Assembly: GCA_944383855.1 (NCBI GenBank)
Contig: CALWRB010000020.1
Location: 1-43,333, forward strand
DNA: 43,333 nucleotides
Origin: an uncultured Lachnospiraceae bacterium
GTDB taxonomy: Bacteria; Bacillota; Clostridia; Lachnospirales; Anaerotignaceae
Reading direction: 5' to 3'
The notes below the pieces were generated by a model that was not told where the DNA came from, made no database searches, and worked only from the letters and a program-made list of their open reading frames with translations. Of this stretch, positions 26,866-35,044 are shown in pieces. The first letter of the stretch is position 1. Every line of letters begins with the position of its first letter. The position numbers were made by a program, and so were the translations under genes.

Positions 26866-27387
26866 ATGGCTAAAAATCCAATCGTTACGATCGAAATGAA
26901 AAACGGCGGTGTGATCAAAGCGGAGTTATATCCGGAAATCGCACCCAACACAGTGAATAACTTTATTTCTTTGATCCACAAGGGATATTACGATGGTTTG
27001 ATTTTCCACCGCGTCATTAAAGGTTTTATGATCCAGGGCGGTTGCCCGCAGGGAACCGGTATGGGTGGTCCCGGTTATGCCATTCGTGGTGAATTTACTA
27101 TGAATGGATTCAAAAATGATCTGAAGCATGAACCCGGTGTGCTTTCCATGGCACGTACGATGATGCCGGACAGTGCTGGTTCTCAGTTCTTTATCATGCA
27201 CCAATCCTCTCCTTATCTGGACGGACAGTATGCCGCATTCGGTAAGGTAACAGAAGGAATGGACATTGTAAATGCGATCGCGGAAACAAGGACGGACAGA
27301 GGCGACAGACCGGTAGAAGATCAGATCATACAGAAGGTTACGGTAGAAACCTTTGGTGAGGAGTATCCTGAACCTGAAAAATACTGA
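26866..27387 (+). CDS. Peptidyl-prolyl cis-trans isomerase, cyclophilin type
   Basis: Folding catalyst for Xaa-Pro bonds. The 173 residues have the cyclophilin core: FHRVIKGFMIQGGCPQGTGMGGPGY, with catalytic Arg and the Phe/Met/Gln of the active site, SMARTMMPDSAGSQFFI, and the Trp-position region YLDGQYAAFGKV, in which Tyr replaces the cyclosporin-binding Trp, as often in bacteria. There is no signal peptide, so it is cytoplasmic. SD AAAGGA is rather far (about 11 nt) from ATG 26866. No clear promoter was found in the 216-bp upstream region, which otherwise shows nothing recognisable. The gene ends in its own terminator. Confidence 0.95.
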   Translation: MAKNPIVTIEMKNGGVIKAELYPEIAPNTVNNFISLIHKGYYDGLIFHRVIKGFMIQGGCPQGTGMGGPGYAIRGEFTMNGFKNDLKHEPGVLSMARTMMPDSAGSQFFIMHQSSPYLDGQYAAFGKVTEGMDIVNAIAETRTDRGDRPVEDQIIQKVTVETFGEEYPEPEKY

Positions 27388-27401
27388 TTTTTACGCAAGG
27401 G

Positions 27402-27440
27402 AAAAAAAGCATCTTGTAAATAAAACAGGGTGCTTTTTTT
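27402..27440 (+). terminator. Cyclophilin gene terminator
   Basis: AAAAAAAGCATC (27402-27413) pairs with GGTGCTTTTTTT (27429-27440) with one G-U pair. Confidence 0.75.
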
Positions 27441-27565
27441 ACGAATAAAAAGCATTAGAAAATTTTTAAATCTTTTTTTAATCAAAGTTCATATTTTGTT
27501 CAAACTCATTCGCTATACTATCCCATGTAAGAAACAATCAGCAAGGAAACGGAGGTCGAGGAATC

Positions 27566-29059
27566 ATGTATGATCCGAGAAATGAAGAAAATAAGGACAA
27601 AGAAACTATGTCTTCGGATGTAAATTCCGAATGGACACAGGAAAATACAAAATCTTTCGATGAAACAACAGAAAAAACGCAGCAGTCTTTTGCAGAACAG
27701 ACAGAGAAGAATGAACAGACGCAAGAATCTGCAAAGACAGAAGCACATGATGTGATAGAGCAAAAGATGCAGGAAAATACTGAAGCGTCAGCGGATCCTT
27801 CCTTTGAAGATGCAACAGAAAACGCCTCTGACGTTTCAGAACCCAAAACTGCCGCAGAAGGTCCTCGTGTAAGAGAATATCATTATGAAGAAAAAGTAAA
27901 AAAAGGCGGCAAGCACAAAAAGCTTTGGCTGAACTTGACAAAATTCGTTGCGGCTTGCGTGATCGTCAGCTTATGCGGTGGTACCGGTATTGGAGTAGGA
28001 TACGGGTTAGTACAGAAATATACCGGCACAGCAGAAGAACAGGACGAAGGCGGTATTGTAAAGCAGGCGATCGCAACTGACAGTTCCGAAAGTTTAACAG
28101 CAAGTGAAATCGTAAAGAAGGTAAAGCCTTCCGTAGTGAGTATCTCCACTACCATGACAGGCACAACATCTTATTTTGGCGCATTCAGCATTCCTTATGA
28201 AATGTCAGGAGCAGGCAGTGGCGTGATTTTCTATTCTGACAGCGATAAGGTTGCGATCGTAACCAACTATCATGTAATTGAAGACGCCGAAACGATTTAT
28301 GTGACGTTTGATGACTCTGTCAATGTTCCCGCACAGGTAGTCGGCACGCAAAGCGACTCTGACTTAGCTGTTTTGATCGTTTCCTGGAGCGATTTGAATG
28401 AAGCGGGTATTGATTCCGTTTCTGTCGCAACATTTGGTGATTCTGATGCACTGGAAGTCGGAGATGCCGTTATTGCAATCGGTAACGCTATGGGTATGGG
28501 ATTATCCGCAACAGATGGTATTATCAGTGCAAAGAATCAGTCGATTTCTGTGGACGGTAAGACCTTGAGCGTAATTCAGACCAGTGCGGCAATCAACAGC
28601 GGTAACAGTGGTGGCGCTTTGGTAAACAGTCGCGGTGAGGTTATTGGTATCAATACTGCGAAATACAACTCCAGTATGGTAGAAGGTATGGGCTATGCAA
28701 TCCCCAGCAATGTCATCTCTCCGATTATGGAAAGTCTTTTGACAGACGGAACCGCTCCGGCACCTTATATCGGCATCAGAGGTACTTCCATTACATCGGA
28801 AGATGCAGGGTTATATCGCTTGCCAGTCGGTGCTCTGATCGTTGAAGTGACCGAAAACGGACCCGCTGCACAAGCAGGAATGGAAGCGGGGGATATCATT
28901 ACCGAATATAACGGCAATAGTGTAATGGATATGGAAACGCTGATCTCTTTGGTGGAAGAAACTGAAGTCGGTGAAACCGTCACCGTTCATGTCATTCGCA
29001 ACGGCAGTGAGGGGATAGACCTTCAAGTGACTATTCAGGACAGAAATGCACTGAATTGA
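27566..29059 (+). CDS. HtrA/DegP-like membrane-anchored serine protease with PDZ domain
   Basis: Quality-control protease for misfolded proteins outside the membrane. The 497 residues comprise an acidic, Thr/Gln-rich cytoplasmic tail (1-115), one membrane helix (about 122-148), a trypsin-like domain with the triad H236 (VTNYHVIEDA), D266 (SDSDLAVL) and S348 (INSGNSGGAL), and one PDZ domain (about 390-490). The order matches Bacillus HtrA/HtrB-type proteins. ATG 27566 follows SD GGAGGTCG. A TATACT -10 at 27514-27519 has no good -35. It converges with the DUF1836 gene on a shared terminator. Confidence 0.95.
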   Translation: MYDPRNEENKDKETMSSDVNSEWTQENTKSFDETTEKTQQSFAEQTEKNEQTQESAKTEAHDVIEQKMQENTEASADPSFEDATENASDVSEPKTAAEGPRVREYHYEEKVKKGGKHKKLWLNLTKFVAACVIVSLCGGTGIGVGYGLVQKYTGTAEEQDEGGIVKQAIATDSSESLTASEIVKKVKPSVVSISTTMTGTTSYFGAFSIPYEMSGAGSGVIFYSDSDKVAIVTNYHVIEDAETIYVTFDDSVNVPAQVVGTQSDSDLAVLIVSWSDLNEAGIDSVSVATFGDSDALEVGDAVIAIGNAMGMGLSATDGIISAKNQSISVDGKTLSVIQTSAAINSGNSGGALVNSRGEVIGINTAKYNSSMVEGMGYAIPSNVISPIMESLLTDGTAPAPYIGIRGTSITSEDAGLYRLPVGALIVEVTENGPAAQAGMEAGDIITEYNGNSVMDMETLISLVEETEVGETVTVHVIRNGSEGIDLQVTIQDRNALN

Positions 29060-29076
29060 TGATTCCAGAAGTATAC

Positions 29077-29117
29077 AAAAAAGAGGTTTCGATTTTTTCA
29101 TCGAACCTCTTTTTTAT
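29077..29117. terminator. Bidirectional terminator between htrA and the DUF1836 gene
   Basis: AAAAAAGAGGTT (29077-29088) and CGAT pair with ATCG and AACCTCTTTTTT (29100-29115), with a single bulged T. Runs of A and T on either side serve both strands. Confidence 0.85.
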
Positions 29118-29135
29118 TGCATGAATAATCATCAT

Positions 29136-29717
29136 TTAGAAAAAATGATCTAAAATGCCTTCCGCCAAGCGTTTTTCTGTATTTGCCTGCAGAGAAAATA
29201 AAAGGACTAATAATATTTTTTTCATGGTGTCATCTTCATAAGAAGAGATCATATCTTTTTGCAAAAAGGTATCCGTATTGGTTGCTTGCAGCGAAGAAAT
29301 CATATAAGATATCGTAGATTTTTGCAACTTGACAAAGTTTACATACGTTTCTTCCAAAAGAGGGGAGCTCCCTTTTGTATTTAACTCATCGGTAATGGGT
29401 TTCAGCAGAGCGCCGATATCATGGATAGAAAGTACAGATTTCAAATGATATAACATAATCAACAACATCAAATGAGAACGACTGTATTTCTTTTTGACCG
29501 GAGGCGGAAAAATCTTCGCTTTCGTGTAGTTGTTAATCATGGTTTTGGTCAAGATTTTATCTTTGCTGTCCCTTTTATAGGAAGATAAAGCCTGTTCCAT
29601 GAAAGTTGTGACCTGATCCATATATAAATCGATATTCGGAATATCATCAGCTTCTATTACCCGTAAGCGAGAAAACCCATCTATGCATCGATCTATGATC
29701 TCATCATATTTATACAT
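29136..29717 (-). CDS. DUF1836 protein, probable MerR-like DNA-binding regulator
   Basis: The 193 residues match the DUF1836 family: IPNIDLYMDQVTTFMEQAL, then the helix-turn-helix-like segment KILTKTMINNYTKAKIFPPPVKKKYSRSHLMLLIMLYHLKSVLSI (about 55-100), followed by an alpha-helical C-terminal half. The family is thought to have a MerR-like winged helix, but few members have been studied. SD GAGGTGAG precedes the ATG. It is divergent from the hemolysin III gene, and both promoters carry the same palindrome, so it most likely controls itself and that neighbour. That is inference from site placement. Confidence 0.85.
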   Translation of the reverse strand: MYKYDEIIDRCIDGFSRLRVIEADDIPNIDLYMDQVTTFMEQALSSYKRDSKDKILTKTMINNYTKAKIFPPPVKKKYSRSHLMLLIMLYHLKSVLSIHDIGALLKPITDELNTKGSSPLLEETYVNFVKLQKSTISYMISSLQATNTDTFLQKDMISSYEDDTMKKILLVLLFSLQANTEKRLAEGILDHFF

Positions 29718-29766
29718 CTATCTCACCTCATAAATTTGTATGATTTTATTGGTAATCGGTAATCAT

Positions 29767-29795
29767 ATTATATAGTATTTTAAACTATGTATCAA
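29767..29795 (-). promoter_or_regulatory. DUF1836 gene promoter containing a palindromic operator
   Basis: On the minus strand, TTGATA (29795-29790) and TATAAT (29772-29767) have an ideal 17-nt spacer. The near-palindrome TAGTATTTTAAACTA (29773-29787) fills that spacer, so a bound protein would block polymerase. Confidence 0.7.
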
Positions 29796-29806
29796 GTAAT
29801 TTGAAC

Positions 29807-29835
29807 TTGCATTTTTGTTGCAACATGAATATAAT
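29807..29835 (+). promoter_or_regulatory. Hemolysin III gene promoter
   Basis: TTGCAT (29807-29812) and TATAAT (29830-29835) have a 17-nt spacer; transcription should begin near 29842. Confidence 0.7.
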
Positions 29836-29841
29836 AATAAG

Positions 29842-29856
29842 TAGTATTAAATACTA
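29842..29856 (+). promoter_or_regulatory. Palindromic operator at the hemolysin III transcription start
   Basis: TAGTATT-A-AATACTA is a perfect odd palindrome starting at the predicted +1. It matches the site inside the divergent DUF1836 promoter at its outer bases. Confidence 0.6.
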
Positions 29857-29874
29857 TATAAAGAGGTGGTCGAT

Positions 29875-30531
29875 ATGTCAAGTAACGAAAAAGCAATCGT
29901 ACGGGATCCGATCAGCGCATTGACGCATTTTATAGGTTTTCTTTGCGTCATTCCCATTACAGCAATATTGGTAATAAAAGCCGGGCAGGAAGCTTCCAGG
30001 CTGCATATGATCGGTTTTTTTGTGTTTGGTGTATCGTTATTATTGTTGTACGCAGCAAGTACAATTTATCATACAATGAATCTTCCCGCGCAAAAGGTAG
30101 CGGTTTTACGCAGGATTGACCATATGATGATTTTTGTTCTGATCGCCGGCACTTATACTCCCATTTGCTTGATCTCTTTGAACGGTATTTGGGGGTGGAC
30201 GCTTTTGATTTTAATTTGGGCACTTGCGCTTGCCGGTATTATTTTGAAAGTATTCTGGATGAAAGCACCCAGATGGTTTTCCACACTGCTGTATGTGATC
30301 ATGGGATGGCTTGCCGTGATCGCATTTGTTCCATTGGAAAAAGCAGTCAGCATTCGCGGTGTTTTGCTTTTATTATCTGGTGGTATTGCTTATACGGTCG
30401 GTGCCGTCATTTATGCAGTCAAAAAACCGGATCTTCATTTCAAAAATTTTGGTTTCCATGAAATTTTTCATATTTTTGTTATGATCGGAAGCGGTCTGCA
30501 TATCGCTTTTATGTTTCAGTATGTACTGTAA
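29875..30531 (+). CDS. Hemolysin III / PAQR-family membrane protein
   Basis: The 218-residue integral membrane protein has seven predicted helices. The PAQR family (adiponectin-receptor-like) motifs are present: SALTHFIG near the N-terminus, AASTIYHTM, RRIDHMMIFVLIAGTYTP, and the C-terminal EIFHIFVMIGSGLHIAF, whose histidines and aspartate bind a metal in the membrane. Despite the name, bacterial members are probably membrane hydrolases or lipid-homeostasis factors, and haemolysis is doubtful. The start is ATG 29875 with SD AAGAGGTGG; the upstream GTG at 29866 lies inside the SD. Divergent and probably repressed by the DUF1836 protein. Confidence 0.92.
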   Translation: MSSNEKAIVRDPISALTHFIGFLCVIPITAILVIKAGQEASRLHMIGFFVFGVSLLLLYAASTIYHTMNLPAQKVAVLRRIDHMMIFVLIAGTYTPICLISLNGIWGWTLLILIWALALAGIILKVFWMKAPRWFSTLLYVIMGWLAVIAFVPLEKAVSIRGVLLLLSGGIAYTVGAVIYAVKKPDLHFKNFGFHEIFHIFVMIGSGLHIAFMFQYVL

Positions 30532-30548
30532 AAATATCAGTTTTTTTC

Positions 30549-30577
30549 TTGACAACTTCAGAGGATTCTTATAAAAT
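30549..30577 (+). promoter_or_regulatory. marR-ABC operon promoter
   Basis: Consensus TTGACA (30549-30554) and TAAAAT (30572-30577) have a 17-nt spacer. Confidence 0.75.
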
Positions 30578-30578
30578 A

Positions 30579-30612
30579 GTTAGGTATCTAACAAATATGT
30601 TAGAAATCTAAC
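30579..30612 (+). promoter_or_regulatory. Two MarR-type operators
   Basis: GTTAG-N4-CTAAC occurs at 30579-30592 and again at 30599-30612, centres exactly 20 bp apart (two helical turns), directly after the -10. The form and position are those of MarR-family autoregulatory sites. Confidence 0.75.
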
Positions 30613-30634
30613 TTTTTTTATGGGAGGTGAAATG

Positions 30635-31129
30635 ATGCAGAAAGCGGAGCAAAATGCGTCGGAAGATATCTTTTCCGCAAAAGATAAATTTTCCTCTTTC
30701 CAAATACAGATCCATACGATGCTACGATTTTATCATACCAGACTCCATCAAATCGCACAGGAAATGGACTTGTCTGTCGGGCAGCCTTTGGTTTTGATAG
30801 TGCTTTCCAGCCGCGAAAGCTGTACGCAAAGTGAGCTCTGTTCCTTTGCGCATGTAAAACCGGCTTCTATGACTGTACTTTTGCAAAGAATGGAAAAATC
30901 AGGGTTGATTTATCGCAAACAAGACCCGAATGATATGCGTTCCATGCGAGTCCATATTTCCGAAAAAGGCATGGCGAAAAATGATGAGTTGAAAGCTGCA
31001 CGAAAGAAAATGGAGGAGGAGTGCTTATCAGGCTTTTCCGAATCGGAAAAAATACAGTTCATTGCGTATATGGAACGAATCAATCAAAATCTAAAAACGC
31101 GTTGTGACGAGAAAGGCAGATGTTCATGA
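30635..31129 (+). CDS. MarR-family transcriptional repressor
   Basis: The 164 residues fold as a winged-helix dimer: N-terminal dimer helix, HTH at about 60-85 (CTQSELCSFAHVKPASMTVLLQRMEKSGLIYR), wing with the basic residues of RKQDPNDMRSMRVHIS, and C-terminal dimer helices. Three in-frame ATGs compete (30620, 30632, 30635). The SD GGAGG at 30623-30627 excludes the first and favours 30635 (7 nt) over 30632. It overlaps the first ABC gene by 4 bp. It very probably represses this operon through the two GTTAG-N4-CTAAC sites, with release by a compound pumped out by the exporter. Confidence 0.92.
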   Translation: MQKAEQNASEDIFSAKDKFSSFQIQIHTMLRFYHTRLHQIAQEMDLSVGQPLVLIVLSSRESCTQSELCSFAHVKPASMTVLLQRMEKSGLIYRKQDPNDMRSMRVHISEKGMAKNDELKAARKKMEEECLSGFSESEKIQFIAYMERINQNLKTRCDEKGRCS

Positions 31130-32865
31130 AAGAATTATTGAAATATCTAAAACCATATCGTAAATATGCGATTGCAGCGCCTTTTTTTATGCTTTTGGAA
31201 GCGGGTGCTGAATTAACGACACCTAAGCTGATGACAATTCTGATCGAAAACGGTGTTGGTAACCGTGATGTCGGGTACATTACCAAAATGGGTATTCTGA
31301 TGTTTCTGATTGCTGTATTAGGCATTATTGGCGGGCTTGCATGTCTTTACTGCGCCAGCAATGCCAGCCAAAGAACGGGAACAGACTTAAGAAAAGCGAT
31401 TTTTACAAAAATCGAAGACTTTTCCTTCCATAATATTGATCAGTTTAAAACACCTTCGCTCATCACCAGACTGACTAATGATATTACGCAGATACAGCTT
31501 GTGATCTTAATGTCGCTGCGTATGCTGGTGCGGGCACCTTTGCTTTGCTTAGGCAGCATTATTATGGCACTTTCCATCAATGCGAAATTGACATTGATTT
31601 TTTTAGTCGCAATGGTGATCTTGGCATTTGTGATCACATTTATTTTGCGCTGCGCGATGCCGCGTTTTACCGTCATGCAGGAAAAATTGGATCAAGTCAA
31701 TACCGTCATGCGGGAATGCCTTTCCGGTATTCGTGTTATTAAAGCTTTTGTTCGTGGAGAATATGAAACCGAAAAATTTCAAGAAGTCAATTTGGACTAC
31801 AAAAAGAACAGTATCCGTGCTTTTATGATCGTCATTTGTATCATGCCTGCCATGATGATGGTTGTAAATCTTTCGATCATTGCAATCCTGTGGTTTGGCA
31901 GTTTTCAAGTGCAAAGCGGGATTATGGCACCGGAAGATATTATGGCATTTATCACATATTTGATGCAGATGCTGATGTCCTTGATGATGGTTGGCATGGT
32001 ATTCATGTTTTTATCCAGAGCAATGGTTTCTGTAAAACGTGTATTTGAAGTATTGGACGCGCAAATCGATATTACAGAGCCGGAAAACCCCAAACTGCCC
32101 GCGGATCATTCCGGGAAAGTGGAATTTTCTCATGTATTTTTCCGTTATAAGTCGGGAAGTGGGGACCCTGTGTTAGAGGACATCGATTTTACTGCAAATC
32201 CTGGCGAAACCATCGCGATTTTAGGCGAAACCGGCAGCGGAAAATCAACTTTGGTAAATCTCATTCCGAGATTATACGATGTTTCCGAAGGCAGTGTAAA
32301 AATCGACGGTCAGGACGTAAAGGAATATTCCCTGCATACACTGCGTAAAAAAGTGGCTATCGTATTGCAAGAAACGATATTATTTACCGGAACGATACGG
32401 GATAATATCAAATGGGGAAAAGAAGACGCGACAGAAGAAGAAGTGATCGCCGCTGCAAAAGCAGCACAGGCACATGATTTTATTATGGAACTGCCCAATG
32501 GTTACGATACTGAACTGGGGCAAAGGGGCGTCAATGTATCAGGCGGGCAAAAACAGAGAATTTCGATCGCCAGAGCGTTGATCCAAAATCCGGAAATTCT
32601 GATATTTGACGATAGCACCAGTGCCGTGGATAACGTAACGGAAAAGAAGCTGCAGCAAGCTTTGCGTGAATTCCACCCGAACTGTACAAAATTTATCATT
32701 GCACAGAGAATAGGCTCTGTAATGCACGCAGACAAGATACTTGTTTTGAACTGCGGTAAAATTGTGGCAGCAGGCAACCATAACAAACTTATGGAAACCA
32801 GCGAAGACTACAAAGAAATTTATGAATCTCAAATCAAGAAAGGAGCGGTGCTCCATGAGTCGTAA
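31126..32865 (+). CDS. ABC exporter half-transporter with degenerate ATPase site (TM287-like)
   Basis: The 579 residues have six membrane helices (about 15-300) fused to an ABC domain. Walker A GETGSGKST begins at 367, and signature VSGGQ is canonical. The Walker B is IFDDS, with D496 in place of the catalytic glutamate, and the switch histidine is Q527 (IIAQRI). These are the changes seen in the degenerate-site subunit of heterodimeric exporters such as TM287/288, BmrCD and LmrCD, and the C-terminus YKEIYESQ also resembles TM287. ATG 31126 overlaps the marR stop (ATGA); the ATG at 31120 is an alternative. It pairs with the next gene product. Confidence 0.93.
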   Translation: MKELLKYLKPYRKYAIAAPFFMLLEAGAELTTPKLMTILIENGVGNRDVGYITKMGILMFLIAVLGIIGGLACLYCASNASQRTGTDLRKAIFTKIEDFSFHNIDQFKTPSLITRLTNDITQIQLVILMSLRMLVRAPLLCLGSIIMALSINAKLTLIFLVAMVILAFVITFILRCAMPRFTVMQEKLDQVNTVMRECLSGIRVIKAFVRGEYETEKFQEVNLDYKKNSIRAFMIVICIMPAMMMVVNLSIIAILWFGSFQVQSGIMAPEDIMAFITYLMQMLMSLMMVGMVFMFLSRAMVSVKRVFEVLDAQIDITEPENPKLPADHSGKVEFSHVFFRYKSGSGDPVLEDIDFTANPGETIAILGETGSGKSTLVNLIPRLYDVSEGSVKIDGQDVKEYSLHTLRKKVAIVLQETILFTGTIRDNIKWGKEDATEEEVIAAAKAAQAHDFIMELPNGYDTELGQRGVNVSGGQKQRISIARALIQNPEILIFDDSTSAVDNVTEKKLQQALREFHPNCTKFIIAQRIGSVMHADKILVLNCGKIVAAGNHNKLMETSEDYKEIYESQIKKGAVLHES

Positions 32866-34666
32866 TCAAGGTCGTCCTATGGGTCCCGGAAGACATCAGC
32901 ATATGGTAGTCGGAGATAAAGCGAAAAACACAAAGGGAACGCTGCTTCGTCTTTTGAAATATTTGAAAGGGCATACTCTCAAAATCGTATTTGCATTATT
33001 TTGCATTGCATTTTATACCATCGGTACGATCATCGGTACCCGTATGATCGGTGTAGCGATCGATCAATATATCACTGTTCTTGATTTTGCGGGTCTTGCA
33101 AAACTTTGCTTCGGTCTGATTTTGCTGTATTTGTTTTCTTCTTTCTTTACATGGCTGCAAAGCAGAATGATGTTACAGATCGCGCAAGATGTCGTTGCGG
33201 ATTTACGAAAAGAGATTTTTGTAAAATTTCAAACTCTGCCGTTGAAATATTTTGACACAACCACGACCGGTGAGTTGATGAGCCGTGTCACAAATGACGT
33301 GGATAATATTTCCGCTGCGCTAAATACAAGTTCTTCTCAGCTGTTGCAAGGCTTTTTGACGATCATCGGTATCTTTGTCATGATGCTTTCCATGAGCGTT
33401 CCTATGACGATCGTAACGGTGCTGAGCGTTCCTGTCATGCTTTTGGCAACCAAAGCCGTTACCAAGCGTTCCAGAAAATATTTCTCACAAAAACAGGAGC
33501 GTTTGGGGCAATTAAACGGTTATATCGAAGAAACCATTTCCGGTTTAAAGGTCGTAAAAGTTTTTGCCAGAGAAGAAAAAGAACTGGAAGCATTTGAGGA
33601 GAAGAATTATGCATTGTTAAACGTCAGCATTCGAGCTGAAATTTTTTCCGGTATGATCGGTCCGATCATGATGGCGATCAACAACGCAACATATGGCATC
33701 GTAGTTGCATTCGGCGCAGTTATGATGGTAATGACCAATACGGTAACATTGGGCATGATCTCTAACTTTACGATTTATTCCAAACAGTTTACCAGACCAT
33801 TTAACGAACTTGCGAACCAGATCAATACTATACTGTCAGCAATCGCAGGTGCAGAACGTGTATTTGAAGTTCTTGATGCAGAGCCTGAGCCAAAAGAGGA
33901 CGAAGATGCACTGGTTTTGGAAAATGTAAAAGGTGATGTTGTTCTGGAGGATGTTAACTTCTCCTACGAAGCTGAACATCCGATCTTAAAACACATTAAC
34001 CTATATGCTCGCCCGGGTCAAACGATTGCATTTGTTGGCCCCACAGGAGCAGGTAAAACAACCATAATCAATCTTTTGACCAGATTTTATGACATTGACA
34101 GCGGCAAAATTACGATTGACGGGAAAGACATCTATCATTTGCAGCGTAAGAGTCTTCGCTCCGCGCTTGGCATCGTATTGCAGGATACTTATTTGTTTAC
34201 GGCAAGTATCCGTGATAACATTCGCTATGGCAGATTAGATGCTACAGATGATGAAATTATCCGTGCAGCAAAATTAGCAAATGCGCATGAATTTATCCGC
34301 AGATTACCGGATGGGTACGATACAATACTGACAGATGGCGGCAGCAATCTCAGCCAAGGTCAGCGGCAAATGATCTCGATTGCACGTGCGATTCTTGCCG
34401 ATCCTGCTATTTTGATACTGGACGAAGCTACCAGCAGCGTGGATACAAGAACAGAATTGAAGATTCAAGGTGCAATGCAAAACTTGATGAAGGGAAGAAC
34501 AAATTTTGTGATCGCCCATCGTTTAAGTACGATCAAAGATGCTGATCTGATCGCGGTGATCAACCACGGAGAGATCATTGAACGCGGCAATCACGAGCAA
34601 CTGATGGAGAAAAAAGGCTTCTATTATCGTCTTTATACCAGTCAGTTCAAACAAGATGCGGTTTAA
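32855..34666 (+). CDS. ABC exporter half-transporter with canonical ATPase residues (TM288-like)
   Basis: The 603 residues comprise a cytoplasmic N-terminus (1-45, Gly/Arg/His-rich), six membrane helices, and an ABC domain with Walker A GPTGAGKTT from 395, signature LSQGQ at 499-503, Walker B ILILDEATSS with catalytic E524, and H555 (VIAHRLS). The signature deviates from LSGGQ exactly in the half that faces the degenerate site of the partner, as in TM288. The start is ATG 32855 with SD AAAGGAGCGG, overlapping the previous gene by 11 bp; the longer frame to 32762 lies inside its neighbour. Expected to export drugs or lipids as a heterodimer. Confidence 0.94.
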   Translation: MSRNQGRPMGPGRHQHMVVGDKAKNTKGTLLRLLKYLKGHTLKIVFALFCIAFYTIGTIIGTRMIGVAIDQYITVLDFAGLAKLCFGLILLYLFSSFFTWLQSRMMLQIAQDVVADLRKEIFVKFQTLPLKYFDTTTTGELMSRVTNDVDNISAALNTSSSQLLQGFLTIIGIFVMMLSMSVPMTIVTVLSVPVMLLATKAVTKRSRKYFSQKQERLGQLNGYIEETISGLKVVKVFAREEKELEAFEEKNYALLNVSIRAEIFSGMIGPIMMAINNATYGIVVAFGAVMMVMTNTVTLGMISNFTIYSKQFTRPFNELANQINTILSAIAGAERVFEVLDAEPEPKEDEDALVLENVKGDVVLEDVNFSYEAEHPILKHINLYARPGQTIAFVGPTGAGKTTIINLLTRFYDIDSGKITIDGKDIYHLQRKSLRSALGIVLQDTYLFTASIRDNIRYGRLDATDDEIIRAAKLANAHEFIRRLPDGYDTILTDGGSNLSQGQRQMISIARAILADPAILILDEATSSVDTRTELKIQGAMQNLMKGRTNFVIAHRLSTIKDADLIAVINHGEIIERGNHEQLMEKKGFYYRLYTSQFKQDAV

Positions 34667-34696
34667 TGTCATTTTCGGTATGTTTTTTGGAACAGG

Positions 34697-34734
34697 ACCA
34701 AAAAAAATACTGAAACAGCTTGATTTTTTTTGGT
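34697..34734 (+). terminator. AT-rich hairpin after the ABC operon
   Basis: ACCAAAAAAAAT (34697-34708) pairs perfectly with ATTTTTTTTGGT (34723-34734). The low-GC stem makes it a weak terminator at best, and its 3' arm overlaps the leuS promoter. Confidence 0.4.
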
Positions 34735-34748
34735 AAATATGTTATAAA
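34720..34748 (+). promoter_or_regulatory. leuS promoter
   Basis: TTGATT (34720-34725) and TATAAA (34743-34748) have a 17-nt spacer with a TGT extended -10. Confidence 0.65.
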
Positions 34749-34754
34749 TTTATT

Positions 34755-35004
34755 CGTATCGGTTAAGAGCTTTGAAAGGGAATATTACAGCTATAGCTTT
34801 TCTTCAGAGAGTCGGCGTTTGGTGTGAGTCGATGAAATTCGTGGTTGGAACTGGCCCTCGAGCTTCGCGCTGAAAAATCAGTAAGCAGCGACGGCAGCCA
34901 CCGTTATCCGGCAGCAAAGAGCGTTGAAGTCGATCGTATTTCAACGAAATAGAGTGGTAACACGGAGTATCCCTTCGTCTCTAACTGAGATGAAGGGATT
35001 TTTG
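34755..35004 (+). promoter_or_regulatory. T-box riboswitch controlling leuS
   Basis: The leader has the stem I features AGAGAG...GGTGTGAGTCGA (from about 34806) and the T-box segment around AGAGTGGTAACACGG (34951-34965). TGGT at 34955-34958 can pair with the ACCA end of uncharged tRNA-Leu. The terminator stem is ATCCCTTC-G-TCTC (34969-34981) with GAGA-T-GAAGGGAT (34987-34999), followed by T. Two Leu triplets, CTG (34851-34853) and CTC (34857-34859), are candidate specifiers. Uncharged tRNA-Leu should stabilise the antiterminator and switch on leuS. Confidence 0.9.
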
Positions 35005-35044
35005 TTATGAAAAAGTTTCAAATTGATTGAAGGAGGATCTTTGT

